The notes beneath the pieces were generated by a model. The model ran no database searches. It was not told the origin of the DNA and saw only the letters and a program-made list of their open reading frames with translations. A stretch of DNA of 64,000 bases from NCBI RefSeq assembly GCF_051020985.1, contig NW_027475147.1, positions 1,302,001-1,366,000 of the forward strand, in the 5' to 3' direction. Below, in pieces: positions 13,061-26,044 of this stretch. This DNA comes from Nomia melanderi (taxonomy: Eukaryota; Arthropoda; Insecta; Hymenoptera; Halictidae). Each line of letters starts with the position of its first letter. Position 1 is the first letter of the stretch. A program made the position numbers and the translations under genes.

Positions 13061-14015
13061 GGTTTTCTCGGCCCCTGGTGGTCCGAGGACGTTCCCGCTG
13101 CACAGATTCATGCGCCAGGGCCTCCTGCAGATAATTCACTTTGGTTTATTGCGCTGTCTGTAATAGCACCCGAGATATCACCAGATATATATTGTATTTT
13201 TCCCTGACCCTGAGTGTCCGGCCCCATGAGACTGTGGTTTTCTCGGCCCCTGGTGTTCCGAGGTCGTTCCTGCTGCCCAGATTCATGCGCCAGGGCCTCC
13301 TACAGACAATGCACTTTGATTTATTGCGCTATATTTAATAGCACCCGAGATATCACCAGATATATATTGGATTTTTCCCTGACCCTGAGTGTCCGGCCCC
13401 ATGAGACGGTGGTTTTCTCGGCTCCTGGTGTTCCGAGGTCGTTCCCGCTGCCCAGATTCATGCGCCAGGGCCTCCTACAGACAATGCACTTTGATTTATT
13501 GCGCTATATGTAATAGCACCCGAGATACCACCAGATATATATTATATTTTTCCCTGACCCAGAGTGTTTGGCCCCTTGAGACGGTGGTTTTCTCGGCCCC
13601 TGGTGGTCCGAGGTCGTTCCCGCTGGCCAGATTCATGCGCCAGGGCCTCCTAAGGACAATGCACTTTAATTAATTGCGCTATCTCTAATAGCACCCGAGA
13701 TATCACCAGATATATATTTGATTTTTCCCTGACCCTGAGAGTCCGGCCGCATGAGACGGTGGTTTTCTCGGCCCCTGGTGGTCCGAGGTCGTTCCAGCTT
13801 CACAGATTCATGCGCCAGGGCCTCCCGCAGACAATGCACTTTGATTTATTGTGCTATCTGTAATAGCACCCGAGATATCACCAGATATATATTGGATTTT
13901 TCCCTGACCCTGATTGTCCGGCCCCATGAGACGGTGGTTTTCTCGGCCCCTGGTGGTCCGAGGACGTTCCCGCTGCACAGATTCATGCGCCAGGGCCTCC
14001 TGCAGATAATTCACT

Positions 14016-15590
14016 TTGGTTTATTGCGCTGTCTCTAATGGCACCCGAGATATCACCAGATATATATTGGATTTTCCCCTGACCCTGAGTGTTCGGCCCC
14101 ATGAGACGGTGAGTTTCTCGGCCCCTGGTGGTCCGAGGTCGTTCCCGCTGCACAGATGCTTGCGCCAGGGCCTCCTGCAGATAATTCACTTTGATTTATT
14201 GCGCACTATTTAATTGCACCCGAGATATCACCAGATATATATTGGATTTTTCCCTGACCCTGAGTGTCCGGCCCCTTGAGGCGGTGGTTTTCTCGGCCCC
14301 TGGTGGTCCGAGGTCGTTCCAGCTGCACAGATTCATGCGCCAGGGCCTCCTGCAAATAATTCACTTTGGTTTATTGCGCTATCTCTAACAGCACCCGAGA
14401 TATCACCAGATATATATTGGATTTTTCCCTGACCCTGAGTGTCCGGCCCAATGAGACGGTGATTTTCTCGGCCCCTGGTGGTCCGAGGTCGTTCCCGCTG
14501 CACAGATTCATGCGCCAGGCCCTCATGCAGATAATTCACTTTGGGTTATTGCGCTATCTCTAATAGCACCCGAGATATCACCACATATATATTGGATTTT
14601 CCCCTGACCCTGAGTGTCCGGCCCCATGAGACGGTGGTTATCTCGGCTCCTGGTGGTCCGAGGTCCTTCCGGCTGGCCAGATTCATGCGCCAGGGCCTCC
14701 TACAGACAATGCACTTTGATTTATTGCGCTATCTGTATTAGCTCCCTAGATATCACCAGATATATATTGGATTTTTCCCTGACCCTGAGTGTCCGGGCCC
14801 ATGAGGCGGTGGTTTTCTCGGCCCCTGGTGGTCCGAGGTCGTTCTAGCTGCACAGATTCATGCGCCAGGGCCTCCTGCAGATAATTCACTTTGGTTTATT
14901 GCGCTATCTCTAATGGCACCCGAGATATCACCAGATATATATTGGATTTTCCCCTGACCCTGAGTGTTCGGCCCCATGAGACGGTGAGTTTCTCGGCCCC
15001 TGGTGGTCCGAGGTCGTTCCCGCTGCACAGATGCTTGCGCCAGGGCCTCCTGCAGATAATTCACTTTGATTTATTGCGCACTATTTAATTGCACCCGAGA
15101 TATCACCAGATATATATTGGATTTTTCCCTGACCCTGAGTGTCCGGCCCCTTGAGGCGGTGGTTTTCTCGGCCCCTGGTGGTCCGAGGTCGTTCCTGCTG
15201 CCCAGATTCATGCGCCAGGGCCTCCTGCAGATAATTCACTTTGGTTTATTGCGCTATCTCTAATGGCACCCGAGATATCACCAGATATATATTGGATTTT
15301 CCCCTGACCCTGAGTGTTCGGGCCCATGAGACGGTGAGTTTCTCGGCCCCTGGTGGTCCGAGGTCGTTCCCGCTGCACAGATGCTTGCGCCAGGGCGTCC
15401 TGCAGATAATTCACTTTGATTTATTGGGCACTATTTAATTGCACCCGAGATATCACCAGATATATATTGGATTTTTCCCTGACCCTGAGTGTCCGGCCCC
15501 TTGAGGCGGTGGTTTTCTCAGCCCCTGGTGGTCCGAGGTCGTTCCAGCTGCACAGATTCATGCGCCAGGGCCTCCTGCAAATAATTCACT
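14016..15590. repeat. 350-bp dimer units with CAGATGCTTGCG and GCACTATTTAATTG
   Basis: A two-monomer unit recurs at 14,016, 14,891 and 15,241. The first monomer has TCTAATGGCACCC, GGTGAGTTTCTCGG and CAGATGCTTGCG. The second has GCGCACTATTTAATTG and CCTTGAGGCGG. The last two units are directly adjacent, forming a 350-bp tandem repeat inside the larger 11-monomer duplication. Confidence 0.78.
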
Positions 15591-16731
15591 TTGGTTTATT
15601 GCGCTATCTCTAACAGCACCCGAGATATCACCAGATATATATTGGATTTTTCCCTGACCCTGAGTGTCCGGCCCCATGAGACGGTGATTTTCTCGGCCCC
15701 TGGTGGTCCGAGGTCGTTCCCGCTACACAGATTTATGCGCCAGGCCCTCCTGCAGATAATTCACTTTGGGTTATTGCGGTATCTCTAATAGCACCCGAGA
15801 TATCACCACATATATATTGGATTTTCCCCTGACCCTGAGTGTCCGGCCCCATGAGACGGTGGTTATCTCGCCTCCTGGTGGTCCGAGGTCCTTCCCGCTG
15901 GCCAGATTCATGCGCCAGGGCCTCCTACAGACAATGCACTTTGATTTATTGCGCTATCTGTAATAGCACCCGAGATATCACCAGATATATATTGGATTTT
16001 TCCCTGACCCTGAGTGTCCGGCCCAATGAGACGGTGGTTTTCTCGGCCCCTGGTGGTCCGAGGTCGTTCCCGCTGCACAGATTCATGCGCCAGGGCCTCC
16101 TGCAGATAATTCACTTTGGTTTATTGCGCTATCTCTAATAGCACCCGAGATATCACCACATATATATTGGATTTTCCCCTGACCCTGAGTGTCCGGCCCC
16201 ATGAGACGGTGGTTATCTCGGCTCCTGGTGGTCCGAGGTCCTTCCGGCTGGCCAGATTCATGCGCCAGGGCCTCCTACAGACAATGCACTTTGATTTATT
16301 GCGCTATCTGTATTAGCTCCCTAGATATCACCAGATATATATTGGATCTTCCCCTGACCCTGAGTGTCCGGCCCCATGAGACGGTGGTTTCCTCGGCCCC
16401 TGGTGGTCCGAGGTGGTTCCCGCTGGCCACATTCATGCGCCAGGGCCTCCTACAGACAATGCACTTTGGTTTATTGCGCTATATCTAATAGCACCCGAGA
16501 TATCGCCAGATATATATTGGATTTTCCCCTGACCATGAGTGTCCGGCCCCATGAGACGGTGGTTTTCTCGGCCCCTGGTGGTCCGAGGTCATTCCCGCTG
16601 CACAGATTCATGCGCCAGGGCGTACTATAGATAATTCACTTTGGTTTATTGCGCTATCTCTAATAGCACCCGAGATATCACCAGATATATATTGTATTCT
16701 TCCCTGACCCTGAGTGTCCGGCCCCATGAGA
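14807..16731. repeat. 11-monomer tandem duplication, copy 1 (1,925 bp)
   Basis: This copy starts just after the 14,806 difference (ATGAGG here, ATGAGA at 16,731). It includes two 350-bp dimers, the TTTATGCGCCAGGCCC variant, TTGCGGTATCTC, and the CGTACTATAG site. I saw no difference from the adjacent copy in any stretch compared by eye, so the duplication is very recent or an assembly effect. Confidence 0.88.
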
Positions 16732-18690
16732 CGGTGGTTTTCTCGGCCCCTGGTGGTCCGAGGTCGTTCTAGCTGCACAGATTCATGCGCCAGGGCCTCC
16801 TGCAGATAATTCACTTTGGTTTATTGCGCTATCTCTAATGGCACCCGAGATATCACCAGATATATATTGGATTTTCCCCTGACCCTGAGTGTTCGGCCCC
16901 ATGAGACGGTGAGTTTCTCGGCCCCTGGTGGTCCGAGGTCGTTCCCGCTGCACAGATGCTTGCGCCAGGGCCTCCTGCAGATAATTCACTTTGATTTATT
17001 GCGCACTATTTAATTGCACCCGAGATATCACCAGATATATATTGGATTTTTCCCTGACCCTGAGTGTCCGGCCCCTTGAGGCGGTGGTTTTCTCGGCCCC
17101 TGGTGGTCCGAGGTCGTTCCTGCTGCCCAGATTCATGCGCCAGGGCCTCCTGCAGATAATTCACTTTGGTTTATTGCGCTATCTCTAATGGCACCCGAGA
17201 TATCACCAGATATATATTGGATTTTCCCCTGACCCTGAGTGTTCGGGCCCATGAGACGGTGAGTTTCTCGGCCCCTGGTGGTCCGAGGTCGTTCCCGCTG
17301 CACAGATGCTTGCGCCAGGGCGTCCTGCAGATAATTCACTTTGATTTATTGGGCACTATTTAATTGCACCCGAGATATCACCAGATATATATTGGATTTT
17401 TCCCTGACCCTGAGTGTCCGGCCCCTTGAGGCGGTGGTTTTCTCAGCCCCTGGTGGTCCGAGGTCGTTCCAGCTGCACAGATTCATGCGCCAGGGCCTCC
17501 TGCAAATAATTCACTTTGGTTTATTGCGCTATCTCTAACAGCACCCGAGATATCACCAGATATATATTGGATTTTTCCCTGACCCTGAGTGTCCGGCCCC
17601 ATGAGACGGTGATTTTCTCGGCCCCTGGTGGTCCGAGGTCGTTCCCGCTACACAGATTTATGCGCCAGGCCCTCCTGCAGATAATTCACTTTGGGTTATT
17701 GCGGTATCTCTAATAGCACCCGAGATATCACCACATATATATTGGATTTTCCCCTGACCCTGAGTGTCCGGCCCCATGAGACGGTGGTTATCTCGCCTCC
17801 TGGTGGTCCGAGGTCCTTCCCGCTGGCCAGATTCATGCGCCAGGGCCTCCTACAGACAATGCACTTTGATTTATTGCGCTATCTGTAATAGCACCCGAGA
17901 TATCACCAGATATATATTGGATTTTTCCCTGACCCTGAGTGTCCGGCCCAATGAGACGGTGGTTTTCTCGGCCCCTGGTGGTCCGAGGTCGTTCCCGCTG
18001 CACAGATTCATGCGCCAGGGCCTCCTGCAGATAATTCACTTTGGTTTATTGCGCTATCTCTAATAGCACCCGAGATATCACCACATATATATTGGATTTT
18101 CCCCTGACCCTGAGTGTCCGGCCCCATGAGACGGTGGTTATCTCGGCTCCTGGTGGTCCGAGGTCCTTCCGGCTGGCCAGATTCATGCGCCAGGGCCTCC
18201 TACAGACAATGCACTTTGATTTATTGCGCTATCTGTATTAGCTCCCTAGATATCACCAGATATATATTGGATCTTCCCCTGACCCTGAGTGTCCGGCCCC
18301 ATGAGACGGTGGTTTCCTCGGCCCCTGGTGGTCCGAGGTGGTTCCCGCTGGCCACATTCATGCGCCAGGGCCTCCTACAGACAATGCACTTTGGTTTATT
18401 GCGCTATATCTAATAGCACCCGAGATATCGCCAGATATATATTGGATTTTCCCCTGACCATGAGTGTCCGGCCCCATGAGACGGTGGTTTTCTCGGCCCC
18501 TGGTGGTCCGAGGTCATTCCCGCTGCACAGATTCATGCGCCAGGGCGTACTATAGATAATTCACTTTGGTTTATTGCGCTATCTCTAATAGCACCCGAGA
18601 TATCACCAGATATATATTGTATTCTTCCCTGACCCTGAGTGTCCGGCCCCATGAGACGGTGGTTTTCTCGGCCCCTGGTGGTCCGAGGTC
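16732..18690. repeat. 11-monomer tandem duplication, copy 2
   Basis: This is the second copy, at an offset of 1,925 bp. Identity runs past the formal end at 18,656 to about 18,690, where CGTTCCCGTTGCACGC replaces CGTTCTAGCTGCACAG. Downstream, the sequence continues as the remote copy of the window's beginning. Confidence 0.88.
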
Positions 18691-20080
18691 GTTCCCGTTG
18701 CACGCATTCATGCGCCAGAGCTTCCTGCAGACAATGCACTTTGGTTTATTACGCTATTTCTAATAGCACTCGACATATCACCAGATATATATTGGATTTT
18801 TCCCTGACCCTGAGTGTCCGGCCCCATGAGACGGTGGTTTTCTCGGCCCCTGGTGGTCCGAGGTCATTCCCGCTGCACAGATTCATGCGCCAGGGCCTCC
18901 TACAGACAATGCACTTCGGTTTATTGCGCTATATGTAATAGCACCCGAGATACCACCAGATATATATTGGATTTCTCCCTGACCCTGAGTGTTTGGCCCC
19001 TTGAGACGGTGGTTTTCTCGGCCCCTGGTGGTCCGAGGTCGTTCCCGCTGGCCAGATTCATGCGCCAGGGCCTCCTAAGGACAATGCACTTTGATTAATT
19101 GCGCTATCTCTAATAGCACCCGAGATATCACCAGATATATATTTGATTTTTCCCTGACCCTGAGTGTCCGGCCGCATGAGACGGTGGTTCTCTCGGCCCC
19201 TGGTGGTCCGAGGTCGTTCCTGCTTCACAGATTCATGCGCCAGGGCCTCCCGCAGACAATGCACTTTGATTTATTGAGCTATCTGTAATAGCACCCGAGA
19301 TATCACCAGATATATATTGGATTTTTCACTGACCCTAAGTGTCCGGCCCCATGTGACGGTGGTTTTCTCGGCCCCTGGTGTTCCGAGGTCGTCCCCGCAG
19401 CCTAGATTCATGCGCCAGGGCCTCCTACAGACAATGCACGTTGATTTATTGCGCTATCTCTAATAGCACCCGAGATATCACCAGATATATATTGGATTCT
19501 TCCCTGACCCTGAGTGTCCGGCCCCATGAGACGGTGGTTTTCTCGGCCCCTGGTGGTCCGAGGTCGTTCCCGCTGCACGGATTCATGCGCCAGGGCTTCC
19601 AGCCGACAATGCACTTTGATTTATCGCGCTATCTGTAATAGCACCTGAGATATCACCAGATATATATTGGATTTTTCCCTGACCCTGAGTGTCCGGCCCC
19701 TTGAGACGGTGGTTTTCTCGGCCCCTGGTGGTCCGAGGTCATTCCCGCTGCACAGATTCATGCGCCAGGGCCTCCTACAGACAATGCACTTCGGTTTATT
19801 GCGCTATATGTAATAGCACCCGAGATACCACCAGATATATATTGGATTTCTCCCTGACCCTGAGTGTTTGGCCCCTTGAGACGGTGGTTTTCTCGGCCCC
19901 TGGTGGTCCGAGGTCATTCCCGCTGCACTGATTCATGCGCCAGGGCCTCCTACAGACAATGCACTTTGGTTTATTGGGCTATATCTAATAGCACCCGAGA
20001 TATCACCAGATATATATTGGATTTTGCCCTGACCATGAGTGTCCGGCCCCATGAGACGGTGGTTTTCTCGGCCCCTGGTG
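17855..20080. repeat. Remote near-copy of the window's first 1.9 kb
   Basis: This is the partner of segment 1-1,876, lying about 101-104 monomers downstream. It overlaps the second copy of the 11-monomer duplication, so its first part also exists at 15,930-16,346. It contains additional monomers, near 19,235-19,760, that have no counterpart in the first copy. Confidence 0.78.
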
Positions 20081-20591
20081 TTCCGAGGTCGTTCCTGCTG
20101 CCCAGATTCATGCGCCAGGGCCTCCTACAGTCAATGCACTTTGGTTTATTGCGCTATCTCTAATAGCACCCGACATATCACCAGATATATATTGGATTTT
20201 TCCCAGACCCTGAGTGTCCTGCCCCTTGAGACGGTGGTTTTCCCGGCCCCTGGTGGTCCGAGGTCGTTCCCGCTTCCCAGATTCATGCGCCAGGGCCTCC
20301 TACAGACAATGCACTTTTATTTATTGTACTATCTGTAATAGCACCTGAGATATCACGAGATATATATTGGATTTTTCCCCGACCCTGAGAGTCCGGCCGC
20401 ATGAGACGGTGGTTTTCTCGGCCCCTGGTGGTCCGAGGTCGTTCCCGCTGCACGGATTCATGCGCCAGGGCTTCCAGCCGACAATGCACTTTGATTTATC
20501 GCGCTATCTGTAATAGCACATGAGATATCACGAGATATATATTGGATTTTTCCCTGACGCTGAGAATCCGGCCGCATGAGACGGTGGTTTT

Positions 20592-20612
20592 CTCGGACCC
20601 TGGTGGTCCGAG
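20592..20612. other. Perfect-stem version of the central hairpin
   Basis: CTCGGACC pairs without mismatch to GGTCCGAG around CTGGT. A single C-to-A change relative to consensus creates the perfect 8-bp stem. Confidence 0.75.
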
Positions 20613-22002
20613 GTCATTCCCGCTGCACAGATTCATGCGCCAGGGCGTCCTATAGATAATTCACTTTGGTTTATTGCGCTATCTCTAATAGCACCCGAGA
20701 TATCACCAGATATATATTTGATTTTTCCCTGACCCTGAGTGTCCGGCCCCATGAGACCGTGGTTTTCTGGGCCCCTGGTGGTCCGAGGACGTTCCCGCTG
20801 CACAGATTCATGCGCCAGGGCCTCCTGCGGATAATTCACTTTGGTTTATTTCGCTGTCTGTAATAGCACCCGAGATATCACCAGATATATATTGTATTTT
20901 TCCCTGACCCTGAGTGTCCGGCCCCATGAGACGGTGGTTTTCTCGGCCCCTGGTGTTCCGAGGTCGTTCCTGCTGCCCAGATTCATGCGCCAGGGCCTCC
21001 TACAGACAATGCACTTTGATTTATTGCGCTATATTTAATAGCACCCGAGATATCACCAAATATATATTGGATTTTTCCCTGACCCTGATTGTCCGGCCCT
21101 TGAGACTGTGGTTTTCTCGGCCCCTGGTGGTCCGAGGTCGTTCCCGCTGCACGGATTCATGCGCCAGGGCTTCCTGCAGACAATGCACTTTGGTTTATTG
21201 CGCTATCTGTAATAACACCCGAGATATCACCAGATATATATTGGATTTTTCCCAGACCCTGAGTGTCCTGCCCCTTGAGACGGTGGTTTTCTCGGTCCCT
21301 GGTGGTCCGAGGTCGTTCACGCTGCACGGATTCATGCGCCAGGGCTTCCTGCAGACAATGCACTTTGAATTATCGCGCTATCTGTAATAGCACCTGAGAT
21401 ATCACCAGATATATATTGGATTTTTCCTGACCCTGAGTGTCCGGCCCCATGTGACGGTGGTTTTCTCGGCCCCTGGTGGTCCGAGGTCGTTCCCGTTGCA
21501 CGCATTCATGCGCCAGGGCTTCCTGCAGACAATGCACTTTGGTTTATTGCGCTATCTCTAATAGCACCCGACATATCACCAGATATATATTGGATTTTTC
21601 CCTGAACCTGAATGTCCGGCCCCTTGAGGAGGTGGTTTTCTCGGCCCCTGGTGGTCCGAGGTCGTTCCCGCTGCACAGATTCATGCGCCAGGGCCTCCTA
21701 CAGACAATGCACTTTGATTTATGGCGCTATCTGTAATAGCACCCGAGATATCACCAGATATATAATGGATTTTCCCATGACCATGAGTGTCCGGCCCCAT
21801 GAGACGGTGGTTTTCTCGGCCCCTGGTGGTCCGAGGTCGTTCCCGCTGCACGGATTCATGCGCCAGGGCTTCCTCCAGACAATGCACTTTGGTTTATTGC
21901 GCTATCTCTAATAGCACTCGACATATCACCAGATATATATTGGATTTTTCCCTGACCCTGAGTGTCCGACCCTTTGAGACGGTGGTTTTCTCGGCCCCTG
22001 GT

Positions 22003-22702
22003 GGTCCGAGGTCATTCCCGCTGCACAGATTCATGCGCCAGGGCCTCCTACAGACAATGCACTTTGGTTTATTGCGCTATATGTAATATCACCCGAGATA
22101 CCACCAGATATATATTGGATTTCTCCCTGACCCTGAGTTTTTGGCCCCTTGAGACGGTGGTTTTCTCGGCCCCTGGTGGTCCGAGGTCGTTCCCGCTGGC
22201 CAGATTCATGCGCCAGGGCCTCCTAAGGACAATGCACTTTGATTAATTGCGCTATCTCTAATAGCACCCGAGATATCACCAGATATATATTTGATTTTTC
22301 CCTGACCCTGAGTGTCCGGCCGCATGAGACGGTGGTTTTCTCGGCCCCAGGTGGTCCGAGGTCATTCCCGCTGCACAGATTCATGCGCCAGGGCCTCCTA
22401 CAGACAATGCACTTTGGTTTATTGCGCTATATGTAATATCACCCGAGATACCACCAGATATATATTGGATTTCTCCCTGACCCTGAGTTTTTGGCCCCTT
22501 GAGACGGTGGTTTTCTCGGCCCCTGGTGGTCCGAGGTCGTTCCCGCTGGCCAGATTCATGCGCCAGGGCCTCCTAAGGACAATGCACTTTGATTAATTGC
22601 GCTATCTCTAATAGCACCCGAGATATCACCAGATATATATTTGATTTTTCCCTGACCCTGAGTGTCCGGCCGCATGAGACGGTGGTTTTCTCGGCCCCAG
22701 GT
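22003..22702. repeat. Two-monomer (350-bp) tandem duplication
   Basis: Positions 22,003-22,352 and 22,353-22,702 match at an offset of 350 bp. The shared rare features are ATGTAATATCACCC, GAGTTTTTGGCCCC, GACAATGCACTTTGATTAATTG and GGCCGCATGAG. Related monomers recur near 30,711-31,080, about 8.25 kb downstream. Confidence 0.8.
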
Positions 22703-23240
22703 GGTCCGAGGTCGTTCCTGCTTCACAGATTCATGCGACAGGGCCTCCCGCAGACAATGCACTTTGATTTATTGCGCTATCTGTAATAGCACCCGAGATA
22801 TCACCAGATATATATTGGATTTTTCACTGACCCTGAGTGTCCGTCCCCATGAGACGGTGGTTTTCTCGGCCCCTGGTGGTCCGAGGACGTTCCCGCTGCA
22901 CAGATTCATGCGCCAGGGCCTCCTGCGGATAATTCACTTTGGTTTATTACGCTGTCTGTAATAGCACCCGAGATATCACCAGATATATATTGTATTTTTC
23001 CCTGACCCTGAGTGCCCGGCCCCATGAGACGGTGGTTTTCTCGGCCCCTGGTGTTCCGAGGTCGTTCCTGCTAACCAGATTCATGCGCCAGGGCCTCCTA
23101 AGGACAATGCACTTTGATTAATTGCGCTATCTCTAATAGCACCCGAGATATCTCCAGATATATATTTGATTTTTCCCTGACCCTGAGTGTCCGGCCCCAT
23201 GAGACGGTGGTTTTCTCGGCCCCTGGTGGTCCGAGGACGT

Positions 23241-24496
23241 TCCCGCTGCACAGATTCATGCGCCAGGGCCTCCTGCGGATAATTCACTTTGGTTTATTCC
23301 GCTGTCTGTAATAGCACCCGAGATATCACCAGATATATATTGTATTTTTCCCTGACCCTGAGTGTCCGGCCCCATGAGACGGTGGTTTTCTCGGCCCCTG
23401 GTGTTCCGAGGTCGTTCCTGCTGCCCAGATTCATGCGCCAGGGCCTCCTACAGACAATGCACTTTGATTTATTGCGCTATATTTAATAGCACCCGAGATA
23501 TCACCAAATATATATTGGATTTTTCCCTGACCCTGATTGTCCGGACCTTGAGACGGTGGTTTTCTCGGCCCCTGGTGGTCCGAGGTCGTTCCCGCTGCAC
23601 GGATTCATGCGCCAGGGCTTCCTGCAGACAATGCACTTTGAATTATCGCGCTATCTGTAATAGCACCTGAGATATCACCAGATATATATTGGATTTTTCC
23701 TGACCCTGAGTGTCCGGCCCCATGTGACGGTGCTTTTCTCGGCCCCTGGTGGTCCGAGGTCGTTCCCGTTGCACGCATTCATGCGCCAGGGCTTCCTGCA
23801 GACAATGCACTTTGGTTTATTGCGCTATCTCTAATAGCAGCCGACATATCACCAGATATATATTGGATTTTTCCCTGAACCTGAATGTCCGGCCCCTTGA
23901 GGCGGTGGTTTTCTCGGCCCCTGGTGGTCCGAGGTCGTTCCCGCTGCACGGATTCATGCGCCAGGGCTTCCTGCAGACAATGCACTTTGATTTATTGCGC
24001 TATCTGTAATAGCACCCGAAATATCACCAGATATATAATGGATTTTCCCCTGACCATGAGTGTCCGGCCCCATGAGACGGTGGTTTTCTCGGCCCCTGGT
24101 GTTCCGAGGTCGTTCCCGCAGCCCAGATTCATGCGCCAGGGCCTCCTACAGACAATGCACTTTGATTTATTGCGCTATCTGTAAGAGCACCCGAAATATC
24201 ACCAGATATATAATGGATTTTCCCCTGACCATGAGTGTCCGGCCCCATGAGACGGTGGTTTTCTCGGCCCCTGGTGGTCCGAGGTCGTTCCCGTTGCACG
24301 CATTCATGCGCCAGGGGTTCCTGCAGACAATGCACTTTGGTTTATTGCGCTACCTCTAATAGCACTCGACATATCACCAGATATATATTGGATTTTTCCC
24401 TGACCCTGACAGTCCGGCCCCATGAGACGGTGATTTTTTCGGCCCCTGGTGGTCCGAGGTCGATCCCGCTACACAGATTCATGCGCCAGGGCCTCC
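23241..24496. repeat. 7-monomer dispersed duplication, copy 1
   Basis: The segment matches 26,045-27,300 at an offset of 2,804 bp. Diagnostic shared changes are TTTATTCCGCTGTC, TTGTCCGGACCTTGAG (one base short), GACGGTGCTTTTC, CAGCCGACATATC and GTAAGAGCACCCG. It ends at 24,497, where CTCCCACAG replaces CTCCTACAG. Confidence 0.85.
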
Positions 24497-24889
24497 CACA
24501 GACAATGCACTTTGATTTATTGCGCTATCTATAATAGCATCCGAGATGTCACCTGATATATATTGGATTTTTCCATGACCCTGAGTGTCCGGCACCATGT
24601 GTCGATGGTTTTCTCGGTCCCTCGTGGTCCGAGGTCGATCCCGCTGCACAGATTCATGCGACAGGGCCTCCTGCAGGCAATGCACTTTGATTTATTGCGC
24701 TATCTCTAATAGCACCCGAGATATCACCAGATTTTTATTGGATTTTTCCATGACCTTGAGTGTCCGACCCCATGAGACGGTGGTTTTCTCGGCCCCTGGT
24801 GGTCCGAGTCGTTCCCGCAGCACAGATTCATGCGCCAGGGCCTCCTACAGACAATGCACTTTGGTTTATTGCGCTATCTCTAATAGCAC

Positions 24890-24968
24890 CCGAGATGTCA
24901 CCAGATGTATGCTGGATTTTTACATGACATTGGGCGACGCATCCCGAATATCTGTAATTTTCTCGGCC
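24890..24968. repeat. Diverged-cassette monomer, zone 2 form
   Basis: The centre reads GAGATGTCACCAGATGTATG, TTTTTACATGACATTGGGCG, ACGCATCCCGAATATC and GTAATTTTCTCGG. The same form recurs at about 25,767, 28,408, 29,284, 35,593, 36,829, 41,404 and 42,628, with minor changes. Confidence 0.88.
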
Positions 24969-25953
24969 CCTGGTGGACCGAGGTCGATCCCGCTGCACAG
25001 ATTCATGCACCAGGGCCCCCTGCATATAATTCACATTGATTTATTCCGCTATCACTAATAGCACCCGAGATATCACCAGATATATATTGGATTTTTCCCT
25101 GACCCTGAGTGTCCGACCCCATGAGACGGTGGTTTTCTCAGCCCCTGGTGGTCCGAGGTCGTTCCCGCTGCACAGATTCATGCGCCAGGGCCTCCTACAG
25201 ACAATGCACCTTGATTTATTGCGCTATCTGTAATAGCACCCGAGATATCACCAGATATATATTGAATTTTTCCCTGACCCTGACAGTCCGGCCCCTTGTG
25301 TCGGTGGTTTTCTCGGCCCCTGGTGGTCCGAGGTCGATCGTGCTGCACAGATTCATGCGCCTGGGCCTCCTACAGACAATGCACTTTGATTTATTGCGCT
25401 ATCTATAATAGCTTCCGAGATGTCACCTGATATATATTGGATTTTTCCCTGACCCTGAGTGTCCGACCCCATGAGACGGTGGTTTTCTCGGCCCCTGGTG
25501 GTCCGAGGTCGTTCCCGCTGCAAAGATTCATGCGCCAGGGCCTCCTACAGACAATGCAATTTGGTTTATTGCGCTATCTCTAATAGCACCTGAGATATCA
25601 CCAGATATATATTGGATTTTTCCATGACCCTGAGTGTCCGGCCCCAAGAGACGGTAGTTTTCTCGGCCCCTGCTGGTCCGAGTCGTTCCCGCAGCACAGA
25701 TTCATGCGCCAGGGCCTCCTACAGACAATGCACTTTGGTTTATTGCGCTATCTCTAATAGCACCCGAGATGTCACCAGATGTATGCTGGATTTTTACATG
25801 ACCTTGGGCGACGCATCCCGAATATCTGTAATTTTCTCGGCCCCTGGTGGTCCGAGGTCGTTCCCGCTGCACAGATTCATGCGCCAGGGCCTCCTGCAGA
25901 TAATTCACTTTGATTTATTGCACTATCTCTAATAGCACCCGAGATATCACCAG

Positions 25954-25970
25954 ATATATATATATATATA
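25954..25970. repeat. Expanded TA tract, 17 bp
   Basis: The usual GATATATATTGGATTTTT is replaced by a longer alternating tract ending in TATAGGATTTTT. The monomer also carries CCCTGCGTGTCC, a haplotype shared by most other expanded monomers. Confidence 0.9.
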
Positions 25971-26044
25971 GGATTTTTCCCTGACCCTGCGTGTCCGGCC
26001 CCATGAGACGGTAGTTTTCTCGGTCCCAGGTGGTCCGAGGTCGG

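Larger units (their letters stand above)
1..24498. repeat. Array zone 1: GAGACGG-type monomers
   Basis: Nearly all monomers here have the centre GAGTGTCCGG followed by CCCCATGAGACGG and CTCGGCCCCTGGTGG. Variation is concentrated in three places. One is the site before GATTCATG, which reads GCACA, GGCCA, GCCCA, GCACG or TTCAC. The second is the linked junction CTACAGACAATG or CTGCAGATAATT. The third is the following CTGTAAT, CTCTAAT, ATGTAAT or ATCTAAT. The GACAGTCCGG and TGTGTCGATGG forms that mark the rest of the window are absent until about 24.4-24.6 kb. The boundary is compositional and approximate. Confidence 0.7.

Noticed and set aside
14807..18656. Certain biological status of the identical 11-monomer duplication
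   Set aside because: Perfect copies can also come from assembly errors in satellites, so I report it as a finding that needs read support rather than as an established event.
20914..21387. Long frames of 147-157 codons (also at 24,585, 28,103, 31,084, 32,843, 41,098, 44,767 and 60,160)
   Set aside because: Each spans about 2.7 monomers because a one- or two-base deletion in one monomer bypasses the usual stop. The product is still repeat-derived, and the copies are explained by array duplication.
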